Shown here: positions 18,715 through 27,409 of the stretch, in pieces | Position numbering within the stretch: the stretch's first letter is position 1 | Layout of the letters: the number at the start of each line of letters is the position of its first letter | Origin: Prevotella sp. E15-22 | GTDB lineage: Bacteria; Bacteroidota; Bacteroidia; Bacteroidales; Bacteroidaceae | Assembly: GCF_023204875.1 (NCBI RefSeq) | Contig: NZ_CP096247.1 | Location: forward strand, 1,798,001-1,862,000 | Length of the DNA: 64,000 nucleotides | Direction of reading: 5' to 3' | Position numbers and translations under genes: made by a program | The notes under the pieces: model-generated | What the model saw: only the letters and a program-made list of their open reading frames with translations | Database searches by the model: none | Told to the model about the DNA's origin: nothing

Positions 18715-21108
18715 GGCCGACACCACCCACGCCAGCACGGAGGTATAGATAGCAGCCACAAGTGCCCAGCGCCATGAGCCAGTCTCGTTCTTGATGGCCA
18801 CAATCGTTGCCACGCAAGGGAAGTAGATAAGCACAAAGAGCAGATAGCAATAGGCAGCCAGTGTGGAGATGCCGTCGGCAGCCATCAACTGATGAAGACG
18901 CGTATATTTCTCTGTATCGTCTGAGAATGTATCATCGTCAGCAAACGAGTCGTCACCACTATATAGCACACCTATCGACGAGGCCACAATCTCCTTGGCG
19001 CCCACGCCAGCAATCAGACTGACATCGAGTTTCCAATTAAAACCCTGAGGCGTGAAGATAGGCTCCACGGCCTTACCCATCCTGCCAATATACGACTGCT
19101 CCTGCTGTTCCTGGTTCGACAGCTCATCGTGGTGAGGGAAATATCCTAAGGCCCACACAAGGACAGAGGCCACCAGGATGATGCCACCCATCTTCTTCAG
19201 ATACTCCTTACCCTTTTCCCATGTATGTCTGCCAATAGCCTTAGCCGTCGGCCAGCGATATGGGGGCAACTCCATCACGAAGGGCGTGTCCTCGCCTTTC
19301 AGCACGAACACGGCAAATATCTTACTGGCAACGACCGATAGGACAATACCCACAGCATAAAGACTTATCATGACCCACGAGCGATACTCAAGCGCAAAGA
19401 AAGTACCTGTAATCATAATATAAATAGGCAGGCGCGCTGAGCACGACATAAAGGGAAGAATCATCATGGTAATAATACGCGAACGGCGACTCTCAATCGT
19501 ACGTGTAGCCATCACAGCAGGCACATTGCATCCAAAGCCCATCACCAGGGGGATGAACGACTTTCCATGCAGTCCCATCTTATGCATCAGTCTGTCCATG
19601 ATGAAGGCAGCACGCGACATATAGCCTGAGTCTTCCATCAACGAGATAAAGAAATACAGAATAAGAATCTGTGGCAGGAACACGATGACGCTACCCACGC
19701 CACCAATAACGCCCCCAACAAGCATCGAGCGCAGGGGACCGTCGTCCATACTGTTCTCCACCAGTTCGCCCAGCCATGCCACGCCAGCGTCAATCCAGTC
19801 CATGGGATACTGCCCTATGGCGAAGGTCGTCTGAAACATCACGAAGAGAATAGCAAAGAAGATGGGGAATCCCAGGAAACGGTTCGACAGAACATTGTCT
19901 ATCAAATGCGTCCAGCGATAGGTATCCTCCTTCGAGCCCGTCTTATAGCCAGCCTCCTTCAAGGCACCATTAATAAAACCATACTTAGCGTCCATAATGG
20001 CCGTCTCAGAATCGTTACCAGTCTCTTCCTGCACACGGGCAGCAGCCACATCGCGAGCCTGCAGCAACTGCTTTCTGTCCTCAGGACGATGTTCCTCAGC
20101 CAGATGACTTCCCACATACTGAAGCACATCACTATCATGCTCCAGCAGTTTGATGGCCAGATAACGGGTTGAGTAACGCAAGCGAATATGCTCGTCGGCC
20201 TTCAGGTATTTCTGAATATGCTCAATACCCTGCTCAATCTCATGACCATAGTTAATGTGAATATGACGCGTCAGCTCCTGCTTCTCGTAGGCCTGAATAA
20301 CAGCACGGAACAGTTCCTTCACACCCATGCCACTCTTAAACGACGTAGGAACCATGGGCATACCAAAGAGCGACGACAGCGTCCTGAGATCTATACGGTC
20401 GCCACGACGCTCAAACTCGTCATACATGTTCAGCGCGCAAACCATACGCACGTTCATGTCCACGAGCTGGGTGGTGAGATACAGGTTACGCTCCAGGTTC
20501 GAAGCATCGATAACGTTAATCACCACGTCAGGCATCTTTTCACTCAGGTGCTTGCGCACATAGAGTTCCTCAGGCGAATAGCACGACATGGAATAGGTAC
20601 CAGGAAGATCGGTCAGCAAAAACTCATAGCCGAACATCGTGGCGTGCGCCTCGCTCGCATCAACAGTAACGCCAGAATAGTTGCCCACATGAGCATGCGC
20701 ACCCGATGCATAGTTAAAGAGCGACGTCTTGCCACAGTTGGGATTACCCACCAAGGCCACGTGAATCGTACGGCGCTCGCGCATAGCCTCTCGCTGCAGG
20801 CGCATAGCCCTTTCTTGTTCCATGCTTTCGTCATCAGGAACCGACTGGGCCTGCACATCGCTGAACGACGTCTGCTCCAAACTCCCCTCGTTGACCACCT
20901 CAATCTGTTCTGCCTCCTGATGGCGCAACGACACCTCGTAGCCCATCACCTTATATTTCACTGGGTCCTGCAAAGGGGCATTCATCAGCACCTCCACCGT
21001 TTTGCCCTTCACAAAGCCCATCTCGATGATACGCTTTCTGAAGCCACCGTGGCCCAGCACCTTGACGATAACGCCCTTTTCACCCGTTTTCAGTTCCGAT
21101 AACTTCAT
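18685..21108 (-). CDS. feoB: FeoA-FeoB fusion ferrous iron transporter
   Basis: This protein imports Fe2+ across the inner membrane. Residues 1-75 are a FeoA SH3-like domain (MKLSELKTGEKGVIVKVLG). A linker leads to the FeoB G domain with GNPNCGKTSLFN (G1), DLPGTYSM (G3) and NMYDE (G4). A helical segment and an 8-10 helix transporter core follow, with PFMSCSARLPIY and GFGCNVPAVMATRTIESRR, the two gate motifs. Fusion of FeoA to FeoB is usual in Bacteroidetes. The 3' end overlaps uvrA by 30 bases on the opposite strand. The length is 807 residues. Confidence 0.95.
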   Translation of the reverse strand: MKLSELKTGEKGVIVKVLGHGGFRKRIIEMGFVKGKTVEVLMNAPLQDPVKYKVMGYEVSLRHQEAEQIEVVNEGSLEQTSFSDVQAQSVPDDESMEQERAMRLQREAMRERRTIHVALVGNPNCGKTSLFNYASGAHAHVGNYSGVTVDASEAHATMFGYEFLLTDLPGTYSMSCYSPEELYVRKHLSEKMPDVVINVIDASNLERNLYLTTQLVDMNVRMVCALNMYDEFERRGDRIDLRTLSSLFGMPMVPTSFKSGMGVKELFRAVIQAYEKQELTRHIHINYGHEIEQGIEHIQKYLKADEHIRLRYSTRYLAIKLLEHDSDVLQYVGSHLAEEHRPEDRKQLLQARDVAAARVQEETGNDSETAIMDAKYGFINGALKEAGYKTGSKEDTYRWTHLIDNVLSNRFLGFPIFFAILFVMFQTTFAIGQYPMDWIDAGVAWLGELVENSMDDGPLRSMLVGGVIGGVGSVIVFLPQILILYFFISLMEDSGYMSRAAFIMDRLMHKMGLHGKSFIPLVMGFGCNVPAVMATRTIESRRSRIITMMILPFMSCSARLPIYIMITGTFFALEYRSWVMISLYAVGIVLSVVASKIFAVFVLKGEDTPFVMELPPYRWPTAKAIGRHTWEKGKEYLKKMGGIILVASVLVWALGYFPHHDELSNQEQQEQSYIGRMGKAVEPIFTPQGFNWKLDVSLIAGVGAKEIVASSIGVLYSGDDSFADDDTFSDDTEKYTRLHQLMAADGISTLAAYCYLLFVLIYFPCVATIVAIKNETGSWRWALVAAIYTSVLAWVVSALVFQIGSLF

Positions 21109-21130
21109 CTCACCTATTTATATTTGGGTG

Positions 21131-21138
21131 CAAAGATA
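21131..21138 (-). promoter_or_regulatory. -7 promoter element of feoAB
   Basis: The minus strand reads TATCTTTG, 22 bases upstream of the feoAB start. No clear Fur-box palindrome was recognised around it. Confidence 0.6.
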
Positions 21139-21155
21139 CAAAAATAATAAAGAAA

Positions 21156-21187
21156 ATGCCACCGAAACCCATAAGTTTCGATGGCAT
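21156..21187 (-). terminator. Terminator of the carboxylase subunit gene
   Basis: A 13-bp stem (21156-21168 with 21175-21187, one G-U pair) with a 6-base loop is followed on the minus strand by TTTTCTTTATT. It lies 24 bases past the stop of the minus-strand gene. Confidence 0.8.
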
Positions 21188-21210
21188 ATACCTAAAAATG
21201 ATGATAGATC

Positions 21211-22992
21211 TTACTTATCGTCGCGCTCAATCCAAGCCAGCACGTCGCCCTTGCGCACCTTAGCACCCTGTTTGGCGCTCACCTCAACGAGCTTACCACC
21301 AAGGGCAGCAGGAACGGGAACAATCTCGCCCCATTTCTCCATGAGGTAGCAGAAGGTCTGACCCTCCTCGTACTTCTGACCGATGAACGGCTCCAGACAG
21401 GGAGCGCACTCACCCTCGCCATTAAACTCGTAGAAAATCTGACCAGCAGAGGGAGCCACCAGGGCGTCAGCCTTAGCGTGCTTGAAGGCAGCCAGCTCCT
21501 CAGCGCTCATCTTCGAGCCCAGCTTAGCGTCCTTAGCCTTCTGCAGGTCGGCCAGGAACTGCTTCTTAGCCTGACCGCTCTTATAGGCGCGATACTGCTC
21601 TGGGTGCATGGCCAACTCGAAGAGTTCCTCGTTGTCCTTACCATAATCCCAGCCGTTCTCGTCCATCTCCTTCTTGAAGCCGTCGAGGGCGTTCTCCAGA
21701 AGCGTGTGGGGATCCACATCCGTAAACTCACGGTTCTGCTTCTTGGCCAACTCAACGAGCTCAGGATCCACTGTTCCAGGAATTTTTCCTGACTTACCCA
21801 GGATCATGCCCCACATAGCGTCGTCCATCATCACGAAGCGACCCTTACCCTGCTCAATGGTGAGGAGGTTCATCAGGGCGATGTTCTTCGTGTACTGAGA
21901 GAACGGTGTAACCAATGGGGGATAGCCCACGCGAGGCCATACATACTCAACCTCATTAAACAGCTTCACCAGCATGTCGTCCATGGTCAACTCAGCCTCG
22001 CCCTTCTGAGCGCGAATCTTGTTGATCATGGTCTGAATGCCACCCAGGTCGGCCATCATCGAACCCATCATGCCACCAGGCAGTCCGCAACCCAGCAGGA
22101 GTGACGACATGTGCTTGTTGGCAGGATTGATGAAGTAGCCCAGCCACTCGTCAATGAACTCCTGAGTCAGCGTACGAGCCTGCATATAGGCGTTCATGTT
22201 GATCTCAGGCACATCAAAGCCCTCGTTCTTCAGCATTGACTGAACAGAGATGATATCTGGGTGAACCTTACCCCATGACAGAGGCTCGATAGCAGTATCG
22301 ATAATGTCGGCACCATTGTTACAAACCTCCAGGATAGAAGCCATTGACAGACCAGGACCAGAGTGGCCGTGATACTGGATGATAATCTCAGGATGCTTTG
22401 TCTTGATAGCCTTGGTCAGGGCACCCAGCATAGCGGGCTGACCAATACCAGCCATATCCTTCAAGCAAATCTCCTCGGCACCAGCGGCGATCACCTCGTC
22501 GGCAATGTTAGAGTAGTACTCAACGGTGTGAACAGGAGAGTTCGTGATACAAAGGGTAGCCTGAGGAATCATGCCAGCAGCCTTGGCCCATTTGATTGAA
22601 GGAATGATATTACGCGTGTCGTTCAATCCGCAGAAGATACGTGGGATGTCCACACCCTGTGCCTTCTTCACCTTGTACATCAGTTCACGAACATCATCAG
22701 GAACAGGATACATACGAAGCGCGTTCAGGCCACGGTCCAGCATGTGAGTCTGGATGCCGGCCTCATTGAAGGGCTTACAGAAAGCACGAACAGCATCGTT
22801 AGGATTCTCACCTGCCATCAGGTTCACCTGCTCAAAGGCGCCACCGTTGGTTTCCACACGTGAGAAACAGCCCATCTCAATGATCACAGGGGCGATGCGC
22901 TCCAACTGATCCTTGCGAGGCTGGAATTTTCCAGACGACTGCCACATATCGCGGTAGACGAGACTAAACTTGATTTTCTTCTTTGTTGCCAT
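21211..22992 (-). CDS. Oxaloacetate decarboxylase alpha / pyruvate carboxylase subunit B-like protein with divergent biotinyl domain
   Basis: The 593-residue protein has a carboxyltransferase TIM barrel followed by a C-terminal biotin/lipoyl-like domain. Metal-site residues are present: Asp in LVYRDMWQSS, the carbamylated-Lys motif EICLKDMAG and the two histidines of YHGHSG. The usual RDAHQS motif reads RDMWQS, so its histidine is replaced by tryptophan. In the biotinyl domain the canonical AMKM is replaced by LMEKWGEI, and an insertion precedes it. It could act in a Na+-pumping decarboxylase or in pyruvate carboxylation, but no beta or gamma pump subunits lie nearby. Bacteroidetes relatives with similarly divergent tails exist to my recollection. 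Confidence 0.85.
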   Translation of the reverse strand: MATKKKIKFSLVYRDMWQSSGKFQPRKDQLERIAPVIIEMGCFSRVETNGGAFEQVNLMAGENPNDAVRAFCKPFNEAGIQTHMLDRGLNALRMYPVPDDVRELMYKVKKAQGVDIPRIFCGLNDTRNIIPSIKWAKAAGMIPQATLCITNSPVHTVEYYSNIADEVIAAGAEEICLKDMAGIGQPAMLGALTKAIKTKHPEIIIQYHGHSGPGLSMASILEVCNNGADIIDTAIEPLSWGKVHPDIISVQSMLKNEGFDVPEINMNAYMQARTLTQEFIDEWLGYFINPANKHMSSLLLGCGLPGGMMGSMMADLGGIQTMINKIRAQKGEAELTMDDMLVKLFNEVEYVWPRVGYPPLVTPFSQYTKNIALMNLLTIEQGKGRFVMMDDAMWGMILGKSGKIPGTVDPELVELAKKQNREFTDVDPHTLLENALDGFKKEMDENGWDYGKDNEELFELAMHPEQYRAYKSGQAKKQFLADLQKAKDAKLGSKMSAEELAAFKHAKADALVAPSAGQIFYEFNGEGECAPCLEPFIGQKYEEGQTFCYLMEKWGEIVPVPAALGGKLVEVSAKQGAKVRKGDVLAWIERDDK

Positions 22993-23033
22993 AATTTTTT
23001 ATATATTACTTCACTAATTTCCTAAATTGGATG

Positions 23034-23041
23034 CAAAGTTA
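23034..23041 (-). promoter_or_regulatory. -7 promoter element of the carboxylase gene
   Basis: The minus strand reads TAACTTTG, 41 bases upstream of the ATG at 22992. Confidence 0.6.
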
Positions 23042-23116
23042 CGAAATATTTTTTATATCAGAATTCATTTTCTGAAAAAAGCGGTTATCCAAAAGGCATA
23101 ATTCATAATTATTTAG

Positions 23117-23124
23117 TAACTTTG
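23117..23124 (+). promoter_or_regulatory. -7 promoter element of the lipoprotein gene
   Basis: TAACTTTG is 22 bases upstream of the ATG at 23147 and divergent from the carboxylase promoter. Confidence 0.6.
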
Positions 23125-23146
23125 CAGCAAATAATGACCAAAGAAG

Positions 23147-23899
23147 ATGAAAAAAGCACTAGTTTTTGCCACTATTTTCGCCTTAGCGATGCTCAGCAGC
23201 TGTAGTCAGACGAAAGAAAACGACAATCAAGTCGAGTCATCAGAAGTCGACTCACTCCTTAACGACGACGCCACCATCTATGGTCTGGCGTGCGACGGCT
23301 GTAACGACACCATCGTCGTCTTTCTCACCCTCGATTACGACGGAGGCGACCCAGACACGCTCAACGTACTCGACGCCACTCGCCAGCACATGGTGTTTGG
23401 CAACATCCGCATTGGCGATAAGTTGGCCATTGTGCGCGATGAGCAGGACTCTACCAAGGCGCGCATGCTTGTCGACCTCGACAACCTGATGGGCGAATGG
23501 TGTCAGCAGGTGCTCCCCACCCTGCGCGAAAGGGCCGACATGGAAGGACTCACCCATCACGAGAAAGTGGAACAACTGCCAGATTCCATCCGCGAGTTGC
23601 TCCACATTCCCCATGAGTATACATACGTGTTCAAAAGCGACAACGTGCTCTTCACCAAAGGTGCCAACAGACAGGCTACCAGCGACGAGATGCTTCCTGT
23701 GGAGTATCCTCCTCTGAAGCGCTATCGTGAGTGGGCCTTCAACAAGGGTCAGTTTCTGCTCATTGAGTCGAAGACCGATTCGCTGGGCAACAACATCGTT
23801 GTGAGCACTGATACCGTCGACCTCATGTTGCTCACGCCCGACTCACTCGTCTTGCGCTTCAACAACGGTCCACGCGGCTTCTACAGACCCGTCATCTGA
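23147..23899 (+). CDS. Predicted lipoprotein of unknown function
   Basis: The N-terminus MKKALVFATIFALAMLSSC is a lipoprotein signal peptide with lipobox LSSC. The mature 230-residue protein has no domain I recognise. It contains repeated short beta-strand-like segments and the segment LACDGCNDTIVVFLTLDYDG with a CxxC pair. It is a monocistronic plus-strand gene that ends GFYRPVI. Its stop codon lies in the first copy of a 23-bp tandem duplication whose second copy encodes the end of the facing queF. Confidence 0.8.
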   Translation: MKKALVFATIFALAMLSSCSQTKENDNQVESSEVDSLLNDDATIYGLACDGCNDTIVVFLTLDYDGGDPDTLNVLDATRQHMVFGNIRIGDKLAIVRDEQDSTKARMLVDLDNLMGEWCQQVLPTLRERADMEGLTHHEKVEQLPDSIRELLHIPHEYTYVFKSDNVLFTKGANRQATSDEMLPVEYPPLKRYREWAFNKGQFLLIESKTDSLGNNIVVSTDTVDLMLLTPDSLVLRFNNGPRGFYRPVI

Positions 23900-23927
23900 T
23901 AGTTTACAGACCCGTCATCTGATAGTT
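23882..23927. repeat. Perfect 23-bp tandem duplication at a convergent gene junction
   Basis: Copies at 23882-23904 and 23905-23927 are identical (start TACAGACCCGTCATCTGATA). The first copy supplies the last codons and TGA of the plus-strand lipoprotein gene. The second copy supplies the last codons of queF on the minus strand, whose TAA spans the junction. Confidence 0.95.
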
Positions 23928-24377
23928 CATCAGACGCTGCTGGGCCATCTCCTCGTACTTTGTGCCAGGACGGCCGTAGTTGGCGTACGGATGAATGCTG
24001 ATGCCGCCACGAGGTGTGAACAAGCCAATCACCTCGATATACTTCGGATCCATCAGTTTCACCAGGTCCTTCATAATCACGTTCACGCAATCCTCGTGAA
24101 AATCGCCATGATTGCGGAACGAGAACAGATAGAGTTTTAAGCTTTTCGACTCCACCATTCTCTCGCCAGGCATATACAGGATTTTTATTTCCGCATAGTC
24201 GGGCTGACCAGTGATTGGACAGAGCGAAGTAAACTCAGGACAGTTAAACTGCACCCAGTAGTCGTTCTCTGGGTGCTTATTCATAAAGGTCTCGAGAACC
24301 TCAGGCGCATAGTCAGACTTATACTCCGTCTTGCGACCCAGGTTCTTCAATCCCTCTTGTTCTCTCTGATTACTCAT
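23904..24377 (-). CDS. queF: NADPH-dependent preQ0 reductase
   Basis: QueF reduces 7-cyano-7-deazaguanine to preQ1 in queuosine biosynthesis. This is the short unimodular type (157 residues). Its catalytic cysteine sits in [16 protein letters not shown], and the QueF signature region [14 protein letters not shown] and [16 protein letters not shown] are intact. The final residues NYQMTGL are encoded by the second copy of a 23-bp duplication and probably extend the ancestral C-terminus by a few residues. It is the last gene of the rplY-pth-hslR-lipoprotein-queF unit, starting 6 bases after the lipoprotein stop. Confidence 0.95.
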   Translation of the reverse strand: MSNQREQEGLKNLGRKTEYKSDYAPEVLETFMNKHPENDYWVQFNCPEFTSLCPITGQPDYAEIKILYMPGERMVESKSLKLYLFSFRNHGDFHEDCVNVIMKDLVKLMDPKYIEVIGLFTPRGGISIHPYANYGRPGTKYEEMAQQRLMNYQMTGL

Positions 24378-24383
24378 AACTTA

Positions 24384-25508
24384 TTAGTAATTAAATGTAT
24401 AGATAATACTCTCAGCACCTTTACTTACAGTCATAGTATGGATGCTCTTATCATTGTTCAACGTTGTTGAAACATTATATTCCACGTTCTCTTCACCCTG
24501 CTTACCCTTCGCCTTCTTCAGGATACTCGTACTGCGCGTATAGCGGAAAAGCGAAGCCAGCAGATAAGGGTCGCATTCCTCCACGCCACGCACCAGCTGG
24601 TTGGCGTCGATGCTCTGACAGCGGTTGTCGTTAGCACTATAGGTCAACTCCAGGTTGCCCACACGCTGGCCACCCTCAAAGAAGAACAACTGCTTGATGT
24701 TGCGCAGACTGTCCGAGTTCAAGCTCACACCCTCCTTGCCAAAGTCATGCGTAATCAGCACATTCTTCGTAGCCGTCACGTGGCGATAGTTAAACACATA
24801 GTTGGCGTAAACAGGATACGAATAGCCATCCACCGTTCTATAGTAAGTTGAGTATGTCACCGTGTCCGTAGCGTTCGTCAGCAAGTTAGGCTGATAGTCG
24901 CGACCAAGCTTCGCAGTAAAGTCAGAAGCCTTATCCTTCACCGTCATCGTGCTGTCCAACTTACTGTATCTGATGGTCAGGTCCTGCAGCGTAGTGCCGT
25001 TCTTCGTGATTCTCACCATCAGGGGGCGATGCTGCGCATCATAGGCAAGCTCCACCAGACTGCCGTCCGTACCACTGATCTCCCTCACGTCGGCAGCACT
25101 TCCCAGCGAGCCGTCGCCACGCGTAGCATACTGATAGAACACGATGGGCGCATAGGCATCCGAGTGATCCGTATCAAAAATCCTGATGCCGCCATAGCGA
25201 GCCACGCCAGTGGTGTTCTGCTCAAAAGCCAGCTCCTGACTATAGAGCACGGCAGCCTTACCCTTCTTCGTCGTCACGTCAATCCATGAGTTGTCAGCCC
25301 CATCAAACTGATAGTTGTCGATAGCCCAGTTGCCATAACCAAAGAAGACGAGCGAGTCACCAGTATTATTAGCATAATAAACGTTCAGACCGTTACTCGT
25401 AGGCTTTGCCACCACGAAGCCAGCCTGATAACTCTCTTCATTACTGAGGCACGAAGCCACTAATGCCGAAAAAGCAAAAATACCTAAAAAAGATTTGATT
25501 GTTTTCAT
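24384..25508 (-). CDS. Predicted surface lipoprotein of unknown function
   Basis: A lipoprotein signal peptide (MKTIKSFLGIFAFSALVASC) precedes 354 residues of beta-rich sequence. Residues 40-130 loosely resemble a BACON-type beta sandwich (repeated aromatic and small-residue strands with RYGGIRIFDTD), but this is uncertain. The rest contains repeated short strands such as LRNIKQLFFFEGGQRVGNLEL. It lies between hslR and queF on the same strand with gaps of 23 and 6 bases. Its role is unknown. Confidence 0.8.
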   Translation of the reverse strand: MKTIKSFLGIFAFSALVASCLSNEESYQAGFVVAKPTSNGLNVYYANNTGDSLVFFGYGNWAIDNYQFDGADNSWIDVTTKKGKAAVLYSQELAFEQNTTGVARYGGIRIFDTDHSDAYAPIVFYQYATRGDGSLGSAADVREISGTDGSLVELAYDAQHRPLMVRITKNGTTLQDLTIRYSKLDSTMTVKDKASDFTAKLGRDYQPNLLTNATDTVTYSTYYRTVDGYSYPVYANYVFNYRHVTATKNVLITHDFGKEGVSLNSDSLRNIKQLFFFEGGQRVGNLELTYSANDNRCQSIDANQLVRGVEECDPYLLASLFRYTRSTSILKKAKGKQGEENVEYNVSTTLNNDKSIHTMTVSKGAESIIYTFNY

Positions 25509-25531
25509 TGTTTAATGATTTTATGTATTGG

Positions 25532-25972
25532 TTAAATATCGTCGTCGTCATCGTCGTCGTCCCAACTGTCAAAGTCGAACCCCGTAAAGCCCTCCAGCGA
25601 AGGCGTCACAAAAGCATCCATCGCACGACGGTCTTTCTTCGTGGGGCGACCCGTGCCGCGAGCGCGATCCACAAAGCCGCTAATACGGTTCATCTCCAGC
25701 AACTCATACTGGTCCTGTGGCGTCACGTTCTCATAAATCTCAGGCAGCAGTTTTGCCCCCACCCTTTGTTCAATGGTCTTCAGAATCTTGAACGAATAGG
25801 TCACAGGCGGCTTACGCACTCTAATCACGTCGCCCTCCTTCACCATGCGCGAAGGCTTTACGTTCACGTTGTTCACAGCCACGCGTCCGTTCTTACAGGC
25901 ATCCGAGGCGATCGAGCGTGTCTTGAAGATACGTGCCGCCCACAGCCATTTGTCTATTCGTGCTTCGTTCAT
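25532..25972 (-). CDS. hslR: S4-domain RNA-binding protein (Hsp15-like)
   Basis: Hsp15 binds stalled 50S subunits carrying peptidyl-tRNA and helps rescue them. The S4 RNA-binding domain is clear at residues 3-60 (RIDKWLWAARIFKTRSIASDACKNGRVAVN). The C-terminal part holds a basic stretch (TGRPTKKDRRAMD) typical of the family. The protein ends in a run of eight aspartates from a GTC/ATC triplet run at about 25540-25563, so the tail length may vary among strains. It begins 5 bases after pth, which fits a role in peptidyl-tRNA handling. Confidence 0.9.
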   Translation of the reverse strand: MNEARIDKWLWAARIFKTRSIASDACKNGRVAVNNVNVKPSRMVKEGDVIRVRKPPVTYSFKILKTIEQRVGAKLLPEIYENVTPQDQYELLEMNRISGFVDRARGTGRPTKKDRRAMDAFVTPSLEGFTGFDFDSWDDDDDDDDI

Positions 25973-25977
25973 CCCTG

Positions 25978-26589
25978 CTAATCTTTTTTCTCTGCGCCAG
26001 CAGCCTTGACGGCCTGCGGACCCTTGCCATACTTATTAAACTGGTTCATCGTGATGTTGATGCCAGCCAGCACAAAACTCCTAATAATGTCGCCAGCCAT
26101 GTCGATCGAAGGCTGCAGCACCTGCATGTCCTCCTCGCTATAGCGGCCCAGCACCCAGTCCACCTGGGCACCACGCGGATAGTCATTGCCAATGCCCATA
26201 CGCAGGCGTGCATAATCCTGACCAATCAACTGCTGAATATGTCCCAACCCGTTGTGTCCGCCGTTCGACCCATTCGCCTTCAGTCGGAAGGCACCCAGGG
26301 GCAGCGCCACATCGTCGCTGATCACCAGCAAGTTCTTCTGGTCAATATTTTCTTTGTTCAGCCAATAGCGCACGGCATTGCCACTCAGATTCATATACGT
26401 CGATGGTTTCAGCAGTATCACTTTTCGCCCTTTCAGCGAAGTCTCAGCCACGAAACCATATCGTTTATCCTCAAAAACGATATTGGACGCCTTTGCAAAA
26501 GCGTCCAATACCATAAAACCTGTATTGTGGCGGGTCTGTTCGTATTCAGAGCCTACGTTGCCCAAGCCTACAATTAAGTACTTTTCCAT
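25978..26589 (-). CDS. pth: Peptidyl-tRNA hydrolase
   Basis: Pth releases peptides from drop-off peptidyl-tRNAs. The start [25 protein letters not shown] carries the conserved Asn and the catalytic His (in TRHNTGFM). [28 protein letters not shown] and [12 protein letters not shown] are the other family motifs. The ATG at 26589 is chosen; an in-frame extension of 25 residues upstream is cysteine-rich and lacks homology. The C-terminal 20 residues are a lysine/alanine-rich tail. It is 17 bases downstream of rplY, a common arrangement. Confidence 0.96.
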   Translation of the reverse strand: MEKYLIVGLGNVGSEYEQTRHNTGFMVLDAFAKASNIVFEDKRYGFVAETSLKGRKVILLKPSTYMNLSGNAVRYWLNKENIDQKNLLVISDDVALPLGAFRLKANGSNGGHNGLGHIQQLIGQDYARLRMGIGNDYPRGAQVDWVLGRYSEEDMQVLQPSIDMAGDIIRSFVLAGINITMNQFNKYGKGPQAVKAAGAEKKD

Positions 26590-26606
26590 TACGAAAATCA
26601 AAAATA

Positions 26607-27203
26607 TTACTGTGCAACGGCAGCAGCGGCAGCCTTTGATGCACGAGTCTCCTTCACTGAGCATACAACCACCTGAGCGGGAGTAGCCAGAGTCAGACCC
26701 TCGAAGCTCAACTCGCCAACCTTGATAGCCTTACCCAGAGCCAGGTTGGTAACGTCGATATCGAGAACCTCAGGAATCTGCTTGTAGGGAGCGGTCACGT
26801 CAATCTTACGGATTGAGAGGTTCAGCTTACCACCGTCGCGAACACCCTGAGCCAGACCGTTGAGCTTAACGGGAATACCAACGGTGATTGCCTTGGTATC
26901 GTTGATCTCGTAGAAGTCAGCGTGCAGCAGTGCGTCTGTTGTGGGGTGGAACTGCAGCTCCTTGATGATAGCCTTGTGCTCCTTGCCGTCGATGGTGAGG
27001 TTCACCACGAAAACGTGAGGACTGTAAACAGCCTTGCGGAGCTCTGAGAATGAAGCAGTGAATGCGAGTGCCTCGGGCAGACCGTTCTCACCCTTCTTCT
27101 CACCATAAAGGTTACAGGGAACCAGACCCTCCTTGCGGAGTTCCTTAGAAGCCTTCTTGCCAGTAGCCTCACGCTTCTGGCCATTGATTGCGATTTCTTT
27201 CAT
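26607..27203 (-). CDS. rplY: 50S ribosomal protein L25/general stress protein Ctc
   Basis: The protein binds 5S rRNA in the central protuberance. The N-terminal L25 domain ([24 protein letters not shown]) is followed by the TL5/CTC C-terminal domain ([18 protein letters not shown]). The 198 residues match the long CTC form and end in an alanine-rich tail. It is the first gene of the minus operon with pth and hslR, which groups translation-quality functions. Confidence 0.95.
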   Translation of the reverse strand: MKEIAINGQKREATGKKASKELRKEGLVPCNLYGEKKGENGLPEALAFTASFSELRKAVYSPHVFVVNLTIDGKEHKAIIKELQFHPTTDALLHADFYEINDTKAITVGIPVKLNGLAQGVRDGGKLNLSIRKIDVTAPYKQIPEVLDIDVTNLALGKAIKVGELSFEGLTLATPAQVVVCSVKETRASKAAAAAVAQ

Positions 27204-27284
27204 AACGTTTGTGTTACTCTAAATTAAGTTATTATACATAAAATTTGTTTGACTTAATTCGCCATCACACGAAAAAAGCGGGTG

Positions 27285-27292
27285 CAAAGGTA
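27285..27292 (-). promoter_or_regulatory. -7 promoter element of the rplY operon
   Basis: The minus strand reads TACCTTTG, 81 bases before the rplY start. The leader is AT-rich and shows no obvious hairpin. Confidence 0.65.
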
Positions 27293-27376
27293 CGAAAAAG
27301 AATTGATAAAACATAACTGTTCATAGAAAAAATTTAAAAATTGCCTGTTTTTCTTGTGTAATCACGGAAAAATCAC

Positions 27377-27384
27377 TAAATTTG
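27377..27384 (+). promoter_or_regulatory. -7 promoter element of the nusB operon
   Basis: TAAATTTG lies 25 bases upstream of the nusB ATG, divergent from rplY. Confidence 0.6.
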
Positions 27385-27409
27385 CATCCGATAAAAAACG
27401 TCATACCAC

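Noticed and set aside
20188..21102. 304-aa plus-strand frame opposite feoAB
   Set aside because: It is antisense to a clear FeoA-FeoB fusion with intact motifs; its composition (Leu/His/Arg-rich) is a shadow of that gene.
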